A stretch of DNA of 64,000 bases from Pseudomonas sp. 10S4 (GTDB taxonomy: Bacteria > Pseudomonadota > Gammaproteobacteria > Pseudomonadales > Pseudomonadaceae), in assembly GCF_034344865.1 (NCBI RefSeq), contig NZ_CP133774.1, positions 2,728,001-2,792,000 on the forward strand, in the 5' to 3' direction. This document shows positions 1 to 9,944 of this stretch, piece after piece. Under the pieces are notes generated by a model. It was not told the DNA's origin and ran no database searches. It saw nothing but the letters and a program-made list of their open reading frames with translations. Position 1 is the stretch's first letter. Each line of letters starts with the position of its first letter. The position numbers were made by a program, and so were the translations under genes.

Positions 1-302
1 ATGTGTTCACTCACCTGTCCCATGTCTATGGCGAAGGCTCGAGCATCTACACCACTTATGTGTTTCGCCCGGCAGCGGACTACGCTGCCACCCTGGCTCG
101 CTGGCAGGCGCTCAAACAGGCCGCCAGTCAGACCATCGTCGACAACCACGGCACCATCAGTCACCAGCATGGCGTGGGCAAAGACCACGCGCCGTACTTG
201 CTGCGGGAGAAGGGCGCGCTGGCGATGGACACCTTGCAGGCGCTGAGCCGGCATTTCGATCCGGCCGGGCGACTGAACCCTGGCACGCTGTTGCAGGAGT
301 GA
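1..302 (+). CDS. FAD-binding oxidase, C-terminal end (alkyl-DHAP synthase-like), partial
   Basis: Only the last 99 residues lie in the window; the reading frame enters from the left edge (first full codon at base 3). The motif ISHQHGVGKDH is characteristic of the C-terminal FAD-oxidase domain of the alkyldihydroxyacetonephosphate synthase / FAD-linked oxidase family, whose active-site loop carries HHGVG. The ending FDPAGRLNPGTLL is also the usual C-terminus of this family (FDPxxxLNPG). The stop overlaps the upstream region of the GlpD-like gene, so the genes are almost certainly co-transcribed. Substrate cannot be decided from this fragment; with a GlpD-like oxidase and a glycerol-kinase-like enzyme next door, a role in glycerol-phosphate/DHAP chemistry is an inference. 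Confidence 0.8.
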   Translation, partial: VFTHLSHVYGEGSSIYTTYVFRPAADYAATLARWQALKQAASQTIVDNHGTISHQHGVGKDHAPYLLREKGALAMDTLQALSRHFDPAGRLNPGTLLQE

Positions 303-307
303 CGAGC

Positions 308-1912
308 ATGAGCCTCGACTGGAACGCGGCGTGGAGGCAGCACGTGCTGCCGACGCTGGCGGATGAAACCTGGGACCTGATTGTCATTGGCGGCGGCATC
401 AGCGGCGCCGGCATCCTGCGCGAAGCCGCGCGCCGTGGCTGGCGTTGCCTGCTGCTGGAACAGCGCGATTTCGCCTGGGGCACTTCCAGCCGTTCCTCGA
501 AAATGGTCCATGGCGGCTTGCGTTACATTGCCAAGGGCCAGTGGCGCCTGACCCGCGATTCGGTTCGCGAACGCCAGCGCCTGCTCGACGAAGCGCCGGG
601 GCTGGTGGAGCCGATGAGTTTCTTGATGCCGCATTACCGTGGCGGCTTTCCCGGCCCGCGGGTGCTGGGTGGTTTGTTGAGCGTCTATGACGCGTTGGCC
701 GGGCGGCGTAGTCATCGCTTCCATGACGCGCAGCAACTGGGTTATCTCGCGCCGGGGGTGAAGCAACATGACCTACTGGGCGGCACCTGTTTTGTTGATG
801 CACTGACCGATGACGCCCGTCTGGTGATGCGCGTTTTGGGCGAGGCGCGAGCCGACGGCGCCATGGTGCTCAACGGGATGCGTGTGCAGCAGTTGCTGCG
901 TGAAGAGGGGCGGGTGTGCGGGGTTCAGGTCGAGGACTGCGAGGGCGGTGCGTCGCTGCAATTGCGTTGTGCTGTGTTGGCCGTGGCCACCGGCGCCTGG
1001 GCCGAACGCTTGCGGCCGTCCGATGCTCCGCGTCAGTTGCGCCCTTTGCGTGGCAGTCATTTGTTGCTGCCGGGCTGGCGGCTACCCGTGGCGCAGGCCT
1101 TTACCTTCCTGCACGAGCGCGACCGTCGACCGGTGTTTGTTTTCCCTTGGGAAGGTGCCACGGTGGTCGGCACCACGGACCTCGATCATCAAGAGGATCT
1201 GGACCAGAGCGCGAGCATCAGCGCCGAGGAACTCGACTACCTGCTGGCCGCCTGTGCCCAGCAGTTCCCCGAGGCTGAAGTGGTCGCCGCCGATGTGTTG
1301 TCGACCTGGTCGGGCGTGCGCCCGGTAGTTGGCAGCGCTGCGGGTGAGCATCAGGGCAAACCGTCCAGTGAAACCCGCGAGCATGTGCTGTGGCTGGAAC
1401 CCGGTTGCGTGACCCTGGCTGGCGGCAAGCTGACGACCTTTCGCCCGCAGGCCATCGAAGTGCTCAAGGCCTGCGCGACCATGCTCGGGCGCGCCCTCAG
1501 TGATGACGGCGCGCCGGTGTTTGCCGTCGTGCCACCGCTGGCGATTGCGGGGCTCAGTGGCAGTCAATGGCGGCGCCTGGCCGGACGGCATGGCCGTGAC
1601 CTGCCGAGGCTGGCGCAACTGATCGCCGAGTTGGGCCATGACAGCGTTGGCGCCACTGACACCTTGTGGGCGGAACTGGCCTTTGCCTGCGACACGGAAA
1701 TGGTCCTGCACCTGGATGACCTGTTGTTGCGTCGCACCCGTTTGGGTCTGTTGCTGCCTCGTGGCGGCGAGGATTACTTTGCGGCCATTCGTCACCTCTG
1801 TCAGCCGCGACTGGGCTGGGACGATGAGCATTGGCAACAGGAGCTGCAGCGTTACCGAGCGTTGTGGCAACGCCACCACGGTTTGCCGGAAGCCTCGCAA
1901 AATGCCCATTGA
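308..1912 (+). CDS. GlpD-like FAD-dependent glycerol-3-phosphate dehydrogenase/oxidase
   Basis: 534 residues. The dinucleotide-binding loop GGGISGAG is at about residues 28-35, followed by the GlpD signature stretch [17 protein letters not shown] (about 58-74), then the DAO oxidase fold and a helical C-terminal cap. The ATG at 308 is preferred over the GTG at 299 because AGGAG (295-299) sits 8 bases before it. Known GlpD oxidises sn-glycerol-3-phosphate to DHAP and passes electrons to quinone at the inner membrane. This is probably a paralogue rather than the housekeeping glpD, since no glpF/glpR context is visible and its partners are an alkyl-DHAP-synthase-like oxidase and an FGGY kinase. 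The exact substrate is unknown. Confidence 0.88.
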   Translation: MSLDWNAAWRQHVLPTLADETWDLIVIGGGISGAGILREAARRGWRCLLLEQRDFAWGTSSRSSKMVHGGLRYIAKGQWRLTRDSVRERQRLLDEAPGLVEPMSFLMPHYRGGFPGPRVLGGLLSVYDALAGRRSHRFHDAQQLGYLAPGVKQHDLLGGTCFVDALTDDARLVMRVLGEARADGAMVLNGMRVQQLLREEGRVCGVQVEDCEGGASLQLRCAVLAVATGAWAERLRPSDAPRQLRPLRGSHLLLPGWRLPVAQAFTFLHERDRRPVFVFPWEGATVVGTTDLDHQEDLDQSASISAEELDYLLAACAQQFPEAEVVAADVLSTWSGVRPVVGSAAGEHQGKPSSETREHVLWLEPGCVTLAGGKLTTFRPQAIEVLKACATMLGRALSDDGAPVFAVVPPLAIAGLSGSQWRRLAGRHGRDLPRLAQLIAELGHDSVGATDTLWAELAFACDTEMVLHLDDLLLRRTRLGLLLPRGGEDYFAAIRHLCQPRLGWDDEHWQQELQRYRALWQRHHGLPEASQNAH

Positions 1913-1922
1913 AGAGAGCTCC

Positions 1923-3491
1923 ATGGATAACCCCCCGAACAAGCGTTACCTGCTGGCGATCGACAATGGGACCCAGAGCGTGCGCGCGCTGCTCTTCGAC
2001 TTGCAGGGCAATCTGCTGGGCAAAGGCAAGGTTGAATTGCAGGCGTATTACTCGACGCAACCTGGCTGGGCCGAGCAGGACCCGGAATATTACTGGGCGA
2101 AACTGGGGGAGGCCTGCCAGCAGTTATGGCAGCAAACCGGCATCGACCGTTCACAGATTGCCGGCGTCTCCCTGACCACCCAGCGCGGCACAGTGATCAA
2201 CGTCGATGCCCAAGGCAAGCCGCTGCGCCCGGCGATTCTGTGGCTCGATCAACGCCAGACCGAAGTCGAAGGCGGGATCAAGGGGCCGTGGGGCTGGCTG
2301 TTCAAACTGGTCGGCGCGCAAGCCACCGTGGATTATTTTCGCGCTCAGGCCGAGGCCAACTGGATCGCGCGCCATCAGCCTGAAGTGTGGGCGGCGACTG
2401 ACAAGTTTTTGCTGCTCTCGGGGTTTCTCACCCATCGTCTGTGCGGGCGCTTTGTCGACTCGGTGGGCTGTTGCGTCGGCTACCTGCCCTTCGACTTCAA
2501 ACGCCTGCGCTGGGCCGCTCCCGCCGACTGGAAATGGCAGGCGCTGGCGGTGCGTCCCGGGCAATTGCCCACGCTGCACAAACCCGGTGAAACCCTGGGC
2601 CACATTAGCGCCGAGGCCAGCCGCCATACCGGCATTCCCGAGGGCTTGCCTCTGATCGCCGCCGGTGCTGACAAGGCCTGCGAAGTCGTGGGTTCCGGAG
2701 TGGTCGACGCGGACACGGTGTGCCTGTCCTACGGCACCACGGCGACGATCACCAGCACCCGTTCGCGCTATCTGGAAATCGTCCCGTTGATTCCGCCTTA
2801 CCCCTCTGCGGTACCGGATCAATACAACTGCGAGGTGATGATTTATCGCGGCTACTGGATGGTCAGCTGGTTCAAGAACGAGTTCGGCCTGCGGGAAATG
2901 CAGCAGGCCAAAGCGCAAGGCGTGGAGCCTGAGCAACTCTTCGACGCGTTGGTCAACGCCGTGCCGCCAGGCTCCATGGGCCTGATGCTGCAACCCTACT
3001 GGTCGCCCGGTATTCGCGAACCGGGTGTGGAAGCCAAGGGCGCGATGATCGGCTTCGGCGACGTGCATACGCGCGCGCATATCTATCGGGCGATCCTCGA
3101 AGGTTTAGCGTATGCCTTGCGTCAGGGTATGGAGAGCATCGAGAAGCGTTCGAAGGTCTCCATCAAGCGCTTGCGAGTCGCCGGTGGTGGCTCCCAGAGT
3201 GATGCGGCGATGCAGCTCACGGCGGACATTTTTGGCCTGCCGGCCGAGCGTCCGCATGTCTACGAAGCGTCCGGTTTGGGAGCGGCCATTTGCTGCGCGG
3301 TCGGGCTTGGATTGCACGCGGATTTTCCCACGGCGATGACGGCCATGACCCGCGTCGGCGCGGTATTCATGCCTCAGCCTGAGGCGCAGCAGATCTATCA
3401 GCGACTGTACAAAGAGGTCTATCTGCGCATGTACCGACAGCTTAAGCCGCTGTACCAAAGCATTCGCAAGATCACTGGCTACCCGGCCTGA
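1923..3491 (+). CDS. FGGY-family carbohydrate kinase
   Basis: 522 residues with both FGGY halves. The N-terminal phosphate-binding loop is [13 protein letters not shown] (about 14-26), ILWLDQRQ lies in the substrate-binding part of FGGY_N, and the C-terminal half carries [12 protein letters not shown] with a following ASGLGAA motif. The ATG at 1923 begins 10 bases after the GlpD-like stop, so the three genes form one operon. Members phosphorylate glycerol, xylulose, gluconate or other polyols. The pairing with a GlpD-like oxidase makes a glycerol- or polyol-type substrate likely, but this is inference. The upstream start that extends into glpD-like coding sequence is not credible. Confidence 0.88.
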   Translation: MDNPPNKRYLLAIDNGTQSVRALLFDLQGNLLGKGKVELQAYYSTQPGWAEQDPEYYWAKLGEACQQLWQQTGIDRSQIAGVSLTTQRGTVINVDAQGKPLRPAILWLDQRQTEVEGGIKGPWGWLFKLVGAQATVDYFRAQAEANWIARHQPEVWAATDKFLLLSGFLTHRLCGRFVDSVGCCVGYLPFDFKRLRWAAPADWKWQALAVRPGQLPTLHKPGETLGHISAEASRHTGIPEGLPLIAAGADKACEVVGSGVVDADTVCLSYGTTATITSTRSRYLEIVPLIPPYPSAVPDQYNCEVMIYRGYWMVSWFKNEFGLREMQQAKAQGVEPEQLFDALVNAVPPGSMGLMLQPYWSPGIREPGVEAKGAMIGFGDVHTRAHIYRAILEGLAYALRQGMESIEKRSKVSIKRLRVAGGGSQSDAAMQLTADIFGLPAERPHVYEASGLGAAICCAVGLGLHADFPTAMTAMTRVGAVFMPQPEAQQIYQRLYKEVYLRMYRQLKPLYQSIRKITGYPA

Positions 3492-3503
3492 CGTTTGCTT
3501 CGC

Positions 3504-3546
3504 GCACGACGCAATCCTCTTCTCGCACGATGCAGCTCCTACAGGG
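3504..3546. repeat. REP-like half element
   Basis: The sequence around GCAGCTCCTACAGGGGCG resembles one arm of the Pseudomonas REP family that recurs at 8249, 15283 and elsewhere in this window. It follows the FGGY kinase stop. No second arm is obvious, so this is a degenerate single copy. Confidence 0.45.
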
Positions 3547-3617
3547 GCGAATCGCCAGCGGTGCTCTTGGCCGTTCGGCAGTTTGGCAGGTTTTGGTAAA
3601 ACAGGTTGTGTTAGCCT

Positions 3618-3639
3618 CAATCAATGATTTCATTGATTG
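3618..3639. promoter_or_regulatory. Perfect inverted repeat, probable FitAB-type operator
   Basis: CAATCAATGA (3618-3627), a TT spacer, then TCATTGATTG (3630-3639) form a perfect 10-bp inverted repeat. It ends two bases before the AGGAGG ribosome site of the antitoxin gene. FitAB-type complexes bind inverted repeats in their own promoter, so this is the natural autoregulation site. Binding is inferred from position and symmetry. Confidence 0.75.
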
Positions 3640-3650
3640 CAGGAGGCATC

Positions 3651-3896
3651 ATGGCCAGCATCACTATTCGAAACCTCGACGATCAGATCAAGGAACAGCT
3701 GCGTATTGCAGCGGCCCATAATGGACATTCCATGGAAGAAGAGGCTCGCCTGATTCTGGGGCGAGCGTTGGCGACGGTTGATCGCGCGGGTGGTCTGGGC
3801 AGTCGGATTCGCCAGCGATTCTCTACGAGTGGCGGGATAGAACTCGATCTGCCTTCGCGGCAGGAAAAAGCGAGCGCGGTGGATTTCTCCGAATGA
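3651..3896 (+). CDS. FitA-like ribbon-helix-helix antitoxin
   Basis: 81 residues. The start MASITIRNLDDQIKEQL is a typical Arc/FitA ribbon-helix-helix DNA-binding segment (residues about 1-40), and the C-terminal part is the probable toxin-binding tail. The ATG at 3651 is chosen because a perfect AGGAGG lies at 3641-3646; an upstream in-frame ATG at 3624 lies inside the operator palindrome. The stop overlaps the toxin start by four bases (ATGA), the usual arrangement for translational coupling. The protein is expected to neutralise the PIN toxin and repress the pair from the palindrome at 3618-3639. Confidence 0.9.
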   Translation: MASITIRNLDDQIKEQLRIAAAHNGHSMEEEARLILGRALATVDRAGGLGSRIRQRFSTSGGIELDLPSRQEKASAVDFSE

Positions 3897-4312
3897 TAGT
3901 GCTCGATACCAATGTTCTTTCCGAGTTCATTCGAGTCGAGCCCGATTCACACGTCCTGGCTTGGGTCGATGCGCAACCGGCGATGGACCTAGCGATTAGC
4001 GCAATTACCGTGGCAGAAATTCTTCATGGAATCGCTCGGCTGCCGTTTGGCAAGCGCAAACAGAAACTTGAGGCGCATGCGATGGCAATGTTCGAGGAAG
4101 ACTTTGCAGGAAGGATATTGCCTTTTGATGCCCATGCCGCCGTCGATTACGCGACGCTGGTGGCGGGCTGTGAAGCAAGTGGTCGAGCGGTGTCGATGGC
4201 CGATGCACAAATTGCCGCGATTTGCCGACGACATGGAGCGCCGATTGCTACTCGCAATGTTCGGGATTTTGAGTTTTCCGGGGTTGAGATCATTAACCCG
4301 TGGGAGGCCTGA
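3893..4312 (+). CDS. FitB/VapC-type PIN-domain toxin
   Basis: 139 residues covering a whole PIN domain. The acidic metal-binding set is visible: LDTNVLSE near the N-terminus (Asp5), VAEILHG (Glu in the middle), MADAQIAA and TRNVRDFE near the end. PIN toxins of this class are Mg-dependent RNases that cut tRNA or rRNA. The start overlaps the antitoxin stop by four bases. The family is often called VapC or FitB; the RHH partner and the RNVRDF ending favour the FitB branch. Confidence 0.9.
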   Translation: MIVLDTNVLSEFIRVEPDSHVLAWVDAQPAMDLAISAITVAEILHGIARLPFGKRKQKLEAHAMAMFEEDFAGRILPFDAHAAVDYATLVAGCEASGRAVSMADAQIAAICRRHGAPIATRNVRDFEFSGVEIINPWEA

Positions 4313-4388
4313 GTATCTTCGGTGACTGGTAGATCGCTTTCGTGGGCAAGTCGGACCGCCGCATCGCTCGCTCCTACAGGTTTGAGGT

Positions 4389-4422
4389 TGATCGTTCCCA
4401 CGCGGGAGCGTGGGAACGATCA
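4389..4422. terminator. Palindromic repeat between convergent genes
   Basis: TGATCGTTCCCACGC (4389-4403), loop GGGA, then GCGTGGGAACGATCA (4408-4422) form a perfect 15-bp stem. It sits between the fitB-like gene and the chemoreceptor gene, which converge here. It lacks a long T run and matches a dispersed Pseudomonas repeat family, so it may act as a terminator or simply be a REP-type element. Confidence 0.6.
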
Positions 4423-4432
4423 GCAGTGAATA

Positions 4433-6352
4433 TCAGACCCTGAAGTGGCTGACCATCTGCTGCAACTGACCACCCAACCGTGCCAGTTCAACACTGGATT
4501 TAGCCGTTTCGTCGCTGGCGGCGGCGGTCTGTTCGGACACGTCGCGCACGTTGATGATGCTGCGGCTGATCTCTTCGGCCACGGCGCTTTGCTGTTCGGC
4601 AGCGGCGGCGATTTGCTGGTTCATCGACTGGATGTTGGACACCGTGCGGGTGATGTTTTCCAGTGATACGCCAGCCTTGCGGGTCAGCGCGACGCTGCTG
4701 TCGGTCAGGGCGCGGCTGTTGTTCATCACCGCCGACACTTGTTGGGTGCCGTTCTGCAGACCGGCCACCAGGCCTTCGATTTCTTCGGTGGATTTCTGCG
4801 TGCGCTGGGCCAGGCCACGGACTTCGTCGGCCACCACGGCAAAACCACGACCGGCTTCACCGGCACGGGCGGCTTCAATCGCGGCGTTGAGGGCCAGCAG
4901 GTTGGTCTGTTCGGCCACGGCCTTGATCACGTCCATGACGCTGCCGATCTTGTCGCTTTCCTGTTGCAGCACGTTCATGGCTTGCGTGGAACGCGCCACT
5001 TCGGTGGCCAGGCGTTCGATCTGGGCGATGGCTTCGTTAACCACTTTGTCGCCTTCACGAGCTTCGCCATCCGCCGCGGCGGCTGCCTGGGAGGCTTCTT
5101 CGGCGTTGCGCGCGACTTCCTGCACAGTGGCAGTCATCTCGTGCATCGCGGTGGCGACCTGATCGGTTTCGATCTTCTGGCTGTTGACCCCGGCGCTGGT
5201 TTGCTCGGTCACGGCCGACAACTCTTCGGCCGCGCTGGCGATCTGGGTGACACCGTCGCGGATGCCGCTGATCAGGTCCCGCAGGGTCACGCCCATGCGA
5301 CCAATGCCTTGCTGCAACACGCCGAGTTCGTCGCGGCGGGTGACTTTGACGTCCTGGGACAGGTCGCCGCTGGCGATACGGTCAACCACGGTCATGGTTT
5401 CGCGCAGCGGGCCGGTGATCTGACGGGTGATGACCACCGCGGCAATCACGCCCACCAGCAACGCCAGCAAGGTGCTGATCAGCTGAAGGGTGCGGGCCTG
5501 GGCGCTTTCGACGTCACGACGGTCGAGCTGGAATTGATAGAGCTTGTCGCTCAGGTCGACGATGGCATTGCCTTGGTCGGTCATGTCCTTGCGCACTCGC
5601 ACAGCGTCGGCGGTGGCGACCTTGAACGCCTGCAAGGCGCTGCGGTAATTAGTCAGCGCTGTTTCCAGCTGACGCAGGTTGTCTGGCTGGGTGTCGGCAA
5701 AATGCACGTTCAGCTGTTTAAGGCTGGCGATGGCCGCATCCAGTTGGGCGACAGCCTTCTGTTCGGTCTCGGCATTAGAATTGGCGGTGTAACCGCGCAC
5801 TTCGTAGCGCGCCAGCATGAACGCTTCCTTTGCCGCCGTAACAGCCTGGAACTGTTCGAAGCGTTGATCGCTCAGGGGCATTTCCTGAACTTGCTTGCTG
5901 ATCGTGTTGATCAGCGTGTTGGCGGACTCGGCATTGGCGCCCATGGCGTCGCGGGCGCTGTTACCGGTGCGGTAAGCGCTGCGCATTTCTTTCAACGATG
6001 CCTGATACGCGGCGATGACCGCGGCCTGCTCTTTGAGCGTTTTCAGGTTGTCGGCATTTTTGAAACTGCCCAGCAGTGCGGTTTGTTGAGCCGCAAAACT
6101 GTCGAGGGTGGTCTGTACATTCTGCGCGGCGGTTTCGTCGCCGTTGGTCAGCATGTATTGCAGGCGAACCACGCGCAATTTGGTCAGGCCGGCGTTGAGC
6201 TGGGTGATGTCACTCATCCAGTTGCTGCGGTCAATCAACCCGCCCAGGCTTGTCCAGCCGGTGAGGGCCAGGACGCAGGTCAATGCCAGAACCAGACCGA
6301 ATCCCAGGCCCAGTTTCAGGTTTACGCTGATATTTGCGAACCAGCTATTCAT
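4433..6352 (-). CDS. Methyl-accepting chemotaxis protein (HBM-type, McpS-like)
   Basis: 639 residues. A first membrane helix (about 10-32) is followed by a helical periplasmic region of about 250 residues, which fits the helical bimodular (HBM) sensor rather than a short 4-helix bundle. A second membrane helix near 290 leads into a HAMP domain and a full cytoplasmic signalling hairpin with the invariant tip [16 protein letters not shown]. No C-terminal CheR-tethering pentapeptide is present. The ATG at 6352 is selected because GGAGG lies 7 bases upstream; an upstream in-frame start at 6391 has no site. Length and layout match P. putida McpS, a sensor of TCA-cycle acids. The ligand assignment is inferred only. 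Confidence 0.9.
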   Translation of the reverse strand: MNSWFANISVNLKLGLGFGLVLALTCVLALTGWTSLGGLIDRSNWMSDITQLNAGLTKLRVVRLQYMLTNGDETAAQNVQTTLDSFAAQQTALLGSFKNADNLKTLKEQAAVIAAYQASLKEMRSAYRTGNSARDAMGANAESANTLINTISKQVQEMPLSDQRFEQFQAVTAAKEAFMLARYEVRGYTANSNAETEQKAVAQLDAAIASLKQLNVHFADTQPDNLRQLETALTNYRSALQAFKVATADAVRVRKDMTDQGNAIVDLSDKLYQFQLDRRDVESAQARTLQLISTLLALLVGVIAAVVITRQITGPLRETMTVVDRIASGDLSQDVKVTRRDELGVLQQGIGRMGVTLRDLISGIRDGVTQIASAAEELSAVTEQTSAGVNSQKIETDQVATAMHEMTATVQEVARNAEEASQAAAAADGEAREGDKVVNEAIAQIERLATEVARSTQAMNVLQQESDKIGSVMDVIKAVAEQTNLLALNAAIEAARAGEAGRGFAVVADEVRGLAQRTQKSTEEIEGLVAGLQNGTQQVSAVMNNSRALTDSSVALTRKAGVSLENITRTVSNIQSMNQQIAAAAEQQSAVAEEISRSIINVRDVSEQTAAASDETAKSSVELARLGGQLQQMVSHFRV

Positions 6353-6591
6353 CACAATTCCTCCAGGAACGTTGTATTTCTTTATCGTCATTTGGCTGGA
6401 AGATTGTTGTTTTTAGGGTGCCAGCAAGGTGTGTTGCAAACCTGTATCGGCAGTAATCCCGAGAGCTGAAAGGTTTTTGTAGGACGGATCCTGTAACAAG
6501 ATTTTTAGAGGCTTAAGCTTTTTTCACAATTGTTTCACTTGTCGCCGACGCACGCCTCTCTACCCTCGTCGCCTTAAACGACAGGTGCGGC

Positions 6592-7284
6592 ATGCCGGCG
6601 AGGCGGCTTGATGTGGAATTGAGACTGAGTCTGTTCGGGGTAAAACGCTCGATTAACGTGAGCCGTTTGGCCCGTTATCGAAACACCGCCGTCATCCTGG
6701 CCGCTTCGCTATTGGTTATTCCACTGACGATCTGGCTGTTGCGGCCCGCCTCGGTACCGGACCTGGCCCATGGCAACGTGGCCGGCGCCAAGGCGTTGGT
6801 GTCCGGCTGGGCCAAGGGCGACATGATCGTTCTGGTACGCCACGTCGAACGTTGCGATCACTCCACGGCGGTTTGCCTGAGTGGTAACGATGGCATCACT
6901 GACCGTTCCCGCGGCGTCGCCGTTGCTGTTGGTTCGCACTTCGAACGTCTGGGCCTGACCAGAGCCGACATTTACAACAGCCCGATGCTGCGCACGGCGC
7001 AGACCGCCGGCTACATGTTCAACTCGGTGGGTGTGGGCGAAGACTGGTTGATCAGTTGCAAGGGCACCATGTTGCGCGACGCGCTGGCGCACAAAGTGCC
7101 AGGCAGGAACCTGATTCTGGTGACCCATAGCGAATGCATGGCAGATCTGGCGAAAGCGCTCAACCTGTCGCTTTCCACCCCCGGTTATGGCGCCTCGCTG
7201 TTCATCTCCGCCGAAACCCCTCAAGCGCCGCGTATGCTTGGCTTCATCGAGGCCTCTGACTGGCGGTCGGTGACGACCCAGTAA
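6592..7284 (+). CDS. Membrane-anchored histidine phosphatase family protein
   Basis: About 230 residues from the ATG at 6592; GTG codons at 6613 or 6658 are possible starts and no site is decisive. A single hydrophobic helix near residues 34-50 likely anchors the protein in the inner membrane with the enzyme domain outside. LVRHVERCDHS holds the catalytic His of the branch-2 histidine phosphatase fold, SPMLRTAQTA supplies a second phosphate contact, and THSE is the second catalytic His motif. The PAP2 phosphatase begins 33 bases downstream and an ArnT-like gene follows, which suggests dephosphorylation of lipid A, LPS core or a lipid carrier. That role is an inference from context. Confidence 0.78.
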   Translation: MPARRLDVELRLSLFGVKRSINVSRLARYRNTAVILAASLLVIPLTIWLLRPASVPDLAHGNVAGAKALVSGWAKGDMIVLVRHVERCDHSTAVCLSGNDGITDRSRGVAVAVGSHFERLGLTRADIYNSPMLRTAQTAGYMFNSVGVGEDWLISCKGTMLRDALAHKVPGRNLILVTHSECMADLAKALNLSLSTPGYGASLFISAETPQAPRMLGFIEASDWRSVTTQ

Positions 7285-7316
7285 GTTGCCCTTCACTTTT
7301 CTGAATCAGGACGTTC

Positions 7317-8150
7317 ATGCTGACTTCTTCTCCTTACCGCTTTTACTGGGTGAACTTTGGTATTCCACTGTTCTGTGCGGCCGTGGTTTTTCTGATGTTC
7401 GACATGACGAAAATCGACATCGCTTTCAGCAACCTTCTGTTTGATCCTGTCACCCAGAGCTTCCCGCTGGACAAGGTTCATTTCTTCGAACAGCTCACCC
7501 ACAAGTGGGCGCGCATCATTCCGAACTGGACGGCTGAAATCGCCTTGATCGGCGCGATCCTCTCGTTTGTCTGGCCGCTGATCAACACGCAAAAGTACCC
7601 GCGACTGGCTGGTTTTCTGGAACGCAGCAAAGTCGCACCGGTACTGCGGTTTGCCAGCGGGCATCGTCGGGACTTCCTGTTTGTGGTGTTTGCGTTTGCC
7701 ATTTGCACCGGCGTGATCCACTTCCTCAAGGCCCACACCAGCGTCTACTGCCCGATTGAAACGACCCTCTATGGCGGCAAAATCGCCCACATGGAGTGGT
7801 ACAACAACTTCCAGCTGTTCAAGGAAGCTGGCGACGGACGCTGCTGGCCGGGCGGACATGCCTCGGGCGGTTTCACCATGCTTGCGTTGTATTTCGTGGC
7901 CCGTCGTTACCGGTGGCGCTTCTCGAAAGCGCTGATGTGGGGTTCGTTGTTGCTTGGCTTCATCTACGGCACCACACGGGTCCTGCAGGGCTGGCACTAC
8001 ATGTCCCACACCTTCTGGGCCGGGATCTTCGTGTGGCTGGCGTGTTTGCTGACGGCACTGGCGTTCTACGGGCGAGCGCGGCTGGAGCAGCCGGTGCTGC
8101 AACGGCATGAGCAGGCTGATCGGGTTGCGCAGCCGCAGACGGCTAGCTGA
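7317..8150 (+). CDS. PAP2-family membrane phosphatase
   Basis: 277 residues with about six membrane helices. The PAP2 motifs are recognisable although diverged: KAHTSVYCP (motif 1), PGGHASGGFT (motif 2 with the catalytic His) and TTRVLQGWHYMSHTF (motif 3 with the nucleophilic His). The usual Asp after motif 3 is replaced by Thr. Start ATG 7317 has AGGA about 6 bases upstream. PAP2 enzymes of this layout remove phosphate from lipid A, undecaprenyl pyrophosphate or phosphatidylglycerophosphate. It is probably co-transcribed with the preceding histidine phosphatase and ends before a strong terminator. Confidence 0.85.
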   Translation: MLTSSPYRFYWVNFGIPLFCAAVVFLMFDMTKIDIAFSNLLFDPVTQSFPLDKVHFFEQLTHKWARIIPNWTAEIALIGAILSFVWPLINTQKYPRLAGFLERSKVAPVLRFASGHRRDFLFVVFAFAICTGVIHFLKAHTSVYCPIETTLYGGKIAHMEWYNNFQLFKEAGDGRCWPGGHASGGFTMLALYFVARRYRWRFSKALMWGSLLLGFIYGTTRVLQGWHYMSHTFWAGIFVWLACLLTALAFYGRARLEQPVLQRHEQADRVAQPQTAS

Positions 8151-8170
8151 TTGATAAAGCCTTGAACGAC

Positions 8171-8208
8171 AAAAAACCCGCCAGCCCTGAATGGGGTGGC
8201 GGGTTTTT
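8171..8208 (+). terminator. Rho-independent terminator after PAP2 gene
   Basis: AAACCCGCCAGCCC pairs with GGGGTGGCGGG and is followed by a T run. The stem ends the 6.6-8.15 kb pair. The A run on its 5' side would also let it work on the minus strand for the convergent ArnT-like gene. Confidence 0.85.
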
Positions 8209-8248
8209 ATTTGTCTGGCCCAGGGCTAGCGGTGGCTGGGACATTGCT

Positions 8249-8326
8249 TTCGCGGGCAAGCCTCGCTCCTACAGGGGATTTTCGGCGCTCACACAATCCC
8301 TGTAGGAGCGAGGCTTGCCCGCGAAG
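8249..8326. repeat. Paired REP palindrome (REPIN-like)
   Basis: Two nearly identical arms, 8249-8277 and 8297-8326, in inverted order (CGCGGGCAAGCCTCGCTCC and its complement) are separated by about 20 bases. This is the usual inverted REP doublet of the P. fluorescens group, mobilised by RAYT transposases. It lies between convergent genes. Confidence 0.88.
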
Positions 8327-8341
8327 AACGATAACGCGGTA

Positions 8342-9779
8342 TCACTCTCCAACGAAGTAGTAAGCCTGCCGCCCCACCATCATCACCTTGAGTACCTTCA
8401 ACGGCGCAGCCGGTTCGCTTTCGCCAGACATCACGGCCACATTGGTCGGTGATGCCTTCAGAAACGCATGCAATTGTGCCTCGGTGTCCAACCCCTTGAG
8501 CACATGCTGGGTGTAGAACACGGTGGCGCCGCCAACCCGTTCATTGGCCTGGAACAGGGCGACTTCTTGCCCATTGGCCTGTAGCGTCTGAATCTGCTCG
8601 GTCAGTGGCAGGAAGGACAGCTCGACGTCGGCCCGGGGCATGGCCCATTGGGCGGCGGCCAGGTAGCTGGCGATGATTACCGTGAGCAAACCGGCGGCCA
8701 ACGCTTGGCGGTGTCGGGCGATGCGGCCGAGCAAGGTTGAGGCGCCTTCACGGGCCTTCAGCCGGTCAAACAAGACGCGCGCATATTCCGCCGCAATCAC
8801 CGCCGCGGCAGGCGTCATCGACATCAGGTACACCGTGCGCTTGCTCGACGCCAACGTCAGCATGACGAACTGCGCCAGGATCCACAGGGTGAAGAACAGC
8901 AAGTAACGGTTGGCCATCAGGCTTTTGCGAAAGTGCCACAGCCCCAGGTACACCAGAATGTTCCAGGGCAGGAATGCTTCCGGCAATTTGGCCAGGTAGT
9001 AATAGAACGGTTCGTAATGCCCGGCTTCGACGAAGGAGCCGCTGAAGCGCCCGACGCTGTTGGTCAACAGCACTTCGCCCAGGGCATGTGCGCCGCCGCG
9101 TTGATACAGCACGGCGAGCCAGATCAGCAGCGGAATCAACCCCACCAGCGTCAACACGCCGGGGCGCAGCCAGTCGGCGACTTTCAGGCGTTTGTCCATC
9201 AGGCTCTCGGCCAGCAGAAACGCGAAGATCACCACCCCCGGCATCGCCAGGCCCAACACGCCTTTGCTCAGCGTCGCAATGGCAATCCCCGCGACGAACA
9301 GTAACGCGTTACCGACCGTGGAGTGCCGTTGCCCCTGGAAAAACGCCAACAGCGCCATGGTCACGCCGAGGGCGAGCAGGCGTCTTCACCGACACCGCGC
9401 ACGTTGCTCCAGTAGCTGGCCATGGTCGCCAGCAGGATCCCGGCGGTCCAGGCAACGGTCTTTGGCCGGCCAAACCGGCGCAGCATCGCGTACAGCACCA
9501 TCACGCTGAACAACCCGGCAAACGCCGAGGCCAGTCGCACTGCCCACGGCGTGCCGCCGAACACGCGAATTGCCCCGGCATCGAGCCAAAGGCTCAGGGG
9601 CGGTTTCTCCAGAAACGGTTCGCCGAACAAACGGGGGTCACCCAGTCGTCATCCAGGTGCATTTCCATGGCGATCCCGGCAACCCGGGCTTCGGTAGAAC
9701 CTTGCAATTGATGATTGCCAAGTGCGAAGAAAAACAGCAGACAGCCAAGCAGGAAAAGCAACGGGGCAGGACGCGACAT
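8342..9779 (-). CDS. ArnT-like GT39 glycosyltransferase, two apparent frameshifts
   Basis: Three overlapping reading frames encode consecutive parts of one integral membrane glycosyltransferase of about 479 residues. The N-terminus (MSRPAPLLFLLG, helix 1, then STEARVAGIAMEM with the GT39-type acidic DDD) runs to VTP; the frame shifts within a run of five G at 9634-9638. The middle (LFGEPFLEKPPL, with ArnT-family EKPPL) runs to GVGEDA; a second shift is near 9380. The rest holds several membrane helices and a soluble C-terminal region. Adding one base at each place restores an uninterrupted protein. ArnT relatives transfer sugars from polyprenyl carriers to lipid A or similar. A real pseudogene is possible, but many similar shifts in this window suggest sequencing error. 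Confidence 0.8.
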
Positions 9780-9944
9780 AAGGTTCTGGCTACCGAAGAA
9801 AGAGGGCCGTAAAAAAACGGGCTGGAAAAAGTATACGGGGCGACTTCTTAACAAAGTGTGAACAATCAGTGTGATCTATTAACGGTACACGTTAGCCCGC
9901 GTTTTTTCCTTATGCCTGGCTGGCCATGCCAAGTGAGCCCTTGA

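Noticed and set aside
4739..6469. Long plus-strand open frame of 576 codons opposite the chemoreceptor gene
   Set aside because: It is the complement of a complete, motif-rich MCP gene; its Gly/His/Leu-rich translation is a shadow of GC-rich codon use.
8342..9779. True pseudogene status for the ArnT-like gene
   Set aside because: Both breaks are single bases restored by lengthening short runs, the same pattern as in ssrA, smpB and recN, so sequencing error is the better explanation.
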